The notes under the pieces: model-generated
The model's input: only the letters and a program-made list of their open reading frames with translations
Told to the model about the DNA's origin: nothing
The model's database searches: none
Shown here: positions 5,243 through 7,395 of the stretch, in pieces
Position numbering within the stretch: the first letter of the stretch is position 1
How the letters are laid out: each line of letters starts with the position of its first letter
Program-made: the position numbers and the translations under genes
DNA from: Xanthobacteraceae bacterium
GTDB lineage: Bacteria > Pseudomonadota > Alphaproteobacteria > Rhizobiales > Xanthobacteraceae
DNA length: 7,395 bases
NCBI GenBank assembly: GCA_030039655.1
Contig: JASHVC010000076.1
Location: 1 to 7,395 of the forward strand
Direction of reading: 5' to 3'

Positions 5243-6007
5243 CTATCGGCCGTCAGTGGCCTGTTGTCGGAGAAAAGGGGTAAAGGCAGCGCCGAGAATG
5301 ACGCCGGGCTTTTCGCGCGAGCCCTCCTGCACCAGGACCGCAGCGCCGTCGATATCGTCTTTCTCGATCTGCGCTAGCGGAATGGTCCAGGTGGCATCAG
5401 CTCCAGCGAAATCACCGAGCTTTCGCCAGGAACGCACGACGTTGTGGTAAGTCACGGTGCGCCCGTGGTTCTCGCCGCGGCCGATTGCCACCGCAATGGC
5501 GGTCGAGAGGGGGCAGAGCCAGACCTCACCGCCAGGTTCACCGTCCGGCGCGCCCTTGATCGTCACGGTCAAATCCCCGCCGCTGGTGGAAACTAACACC
5601 GGGAGTGTCATAACGGCCGTATTGTGCTCGGTCTGCACGATCGCACGCTCGATGGCGGCGCGATCGCTGCCAAGGACGTGCGCGCTGCCGTTGACTACCA
5701 TCTGCGGCGTATAAACTTGGCGGTCGCCGCGCAGTTCCGCATAGGCCCGCTGCCGCGAAGTATGGCCCGTCAGCGCCAGCGTATCCTTCCAACCAAGGTA
5801 GTCCCAGATATCGATGGGCAGGCTGAGCCCAATGATCGACGGGTCGTTGGCCAGTTCCCCGAGCAGCCTATCGGCTGGCGGGCAGGACGAGCATCCTTGA
5901 CTGGTGAACAACTCAAGCACCGCCTTGGGGGCGGCACGGCACTGGCCATGACTCGAAACCAGAATGACGGCAACGAAAGCTGCCGGCACGAGGCGGCGAC
6001 GCAGCAT
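5243..6007 (-). CDS. DUF1223 family exported thioredoxin-like protein
   Basis: A 254-residue protein of the DUF1223 family (PF06764), which has a thioredoxin-like fold. The N-terminus is a Sec signal peptide: MLRRR, a hydrophobic core (LVPAAFVAVILV), and a likely cut after about residue 25 (CRA before AP). The mature protein starts with the family signature VLELFTSQGCSSCPPADRLL, where Cys39 and Cys42 form a CxxC pair. It continues with IDIWDYLGWKDTLAL (66-80), the probable cis-proline segment VYTPQMVVNG (98-107), and GRGENHGRTVTYHNVVRSWR (176-195). A periplasmic thiol-redox role is suggested by the fold and CxxC but is not proven for the family. The ATG at 6007 is preferred over the in-frame GTG at 6019 because GGAG lies six bases before it. 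The gene follows acnA in the same direction after a hairpin-rich gap of 161 bases. Confidence 0.92.
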   Translation of the reverse strand: MLRRRLVPAAFVAVILVSSHGQCRAAPKAVLELFTSQGCSSCPPADRLLGELANDPSIIGLSLPIDIWDYLGWKDTLALTGHTSRQRAYAELRGDRQVYTPQMVVNGSAHVLGSDRAAIERAIVQTEHNTAVMTLPVLVSTSGGDLTVTIKGAPDGEPGGEVWLCPLSTAIAVAIGRGENHGRTVTYHNVVRSWRKLGDFAGADATWTIPLAQIEKDDIDGAAVLVQEGSREKPGVILGAAFTPFLRQQATDGR

Positions 6008-6013
6008 TCCCGA

Positions 6014-6017
6014 CTCC
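6014..6017 (-). promoter_or_regulatory. Ribosome binding site of DUF1223
   Basis: On the minus strand GGAG lies six bases before the ATG at 6007, inside a G-rich context. The upstream alternative, GTG at 6019, overlaps this site and has only a diffuse G-run before it. Confidence 0.6.
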
Positions 6018-6070
6018 ACCCCGCTAGCCCCATGGGCCCTGAAGACCCAGGTTATGACGATCTCGTGAAC

Positions 6071-6086
6071 GGGGTATTGTTACCCC
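6071..6086. repeat. Small hairpin between acnA and DUF1223
   Basis: GGGGTA (6071-6076), loop TTGT, TACCCC (6081-6086): a perfect 6-bp stem, next to the larger inverted repeat at 6092-6124. No T-run follows on either strand. Confidence 0.55.
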
Positions 6087-6091
6087 GCGCA

Positions 6092-6124
6092 GGGCTCACC
6101 TACCACTCAATTCGAGGTGAGCCC
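6092..6124. repeat. 10-bp inverted repeat downstream of acnA
   Basis: GGGCTCACCT (6092-6101) and AGGTGAGCCC (6115-6124) are perfect reverse complements around a 13-base centre. The stem extends by three more pairs (CGC/GCG) past one bulged base at 6091. It starts 45 bases past the acnA stop on the minus strand. As RNA it would be a stable 3' end structure for acnA or part of the DUF1223 leader. No U-tract follows, so termination would not be classical intrinsic. As DNA it could be an operator. Confidence 0.65.
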
Positions 6125-6168
6125 GCGTTAACGGGGCGGCAAGACCATACCGGGAGCAGGCGAATCAA

Positions 6169-7395
<1,227 letters not shown>

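Overview
The window looks like an ordinary chromosomal segment of a GC-rich alphaproteobacterium, most likely of the order Hyphomicrobiales (Rhizobiales) near the Bradyrhizobium/Rhodopseudomonas/Xanthobacteraceae group. The reasons are uniformly GC-rich coding sequence, a DUF2794 gene (a family I know mainly from Alphaproteobacteria), an acnA / DUF1223 / DUF2794 / N-acetyltransferase / Bax-inhibitor-1 / YbbP-type permease neighbourhood typical of that order as far as I recall, and an intergenic palindromic repeat of the kind scattered through Bradyrhizobium-like genomes. The species cannot be named from this sequence alone.

Layout, left to right. Plus strand: the 3' end of an unidentified membrane-protein gene (1-201) shares one base with a large YbbP/FtsX-type ABC transporter permease (201-2759). 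A 170-base gap with two hairpins in the presumed leader precedes a Bax inhibitor-1/YccA membrane protein (2930-3697), which ends at a strong hairpin (3722-3749). A composite palindromic repeat (3757-3878) separates it from a PAT-type GNAT acetyltransferase (3894-4415). Minus strand: DUF2794 (4420-4785) converges on the acetyltransferase with only four bases between the stops. Next comes a gene-free stretch (4786-5242), then an exported DUF1223 thioredoxin-fold protein (5243-6007), a hairpin-rich spacer (6008-6168), and the C-terminal 408 residues of aconitase A, whose gene runs off the right edge (6169-7395).

How the genes may work together: the first two genes are overlapped and probably translationally coupled. 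Aconitase (TCA cycle, oxygen-sensitive [4Fe-4S] cluster) and the exported CxxC protein run in the same direction, with two stable inverted repeats between them. The remaining genes look like independent housekeeping or accessory functions. No phage, insertion sequence, CRISPR array, tRNA or rRNA was seen.

The least explained part is the 457-base stretch 4786-5242. It holds a plus-strand promoter-like pair (TTCACA, 16 bases, CATAAT), a folded-looking segment with a C-rich tandem repeat, and a textbook intrinsic terminator with seven T's. The terminator points away from both flanking genes, which are on the minus strand. The simplest reading is a small RNA of about 180 nt. This is an inference; no known RNA family was recognised.
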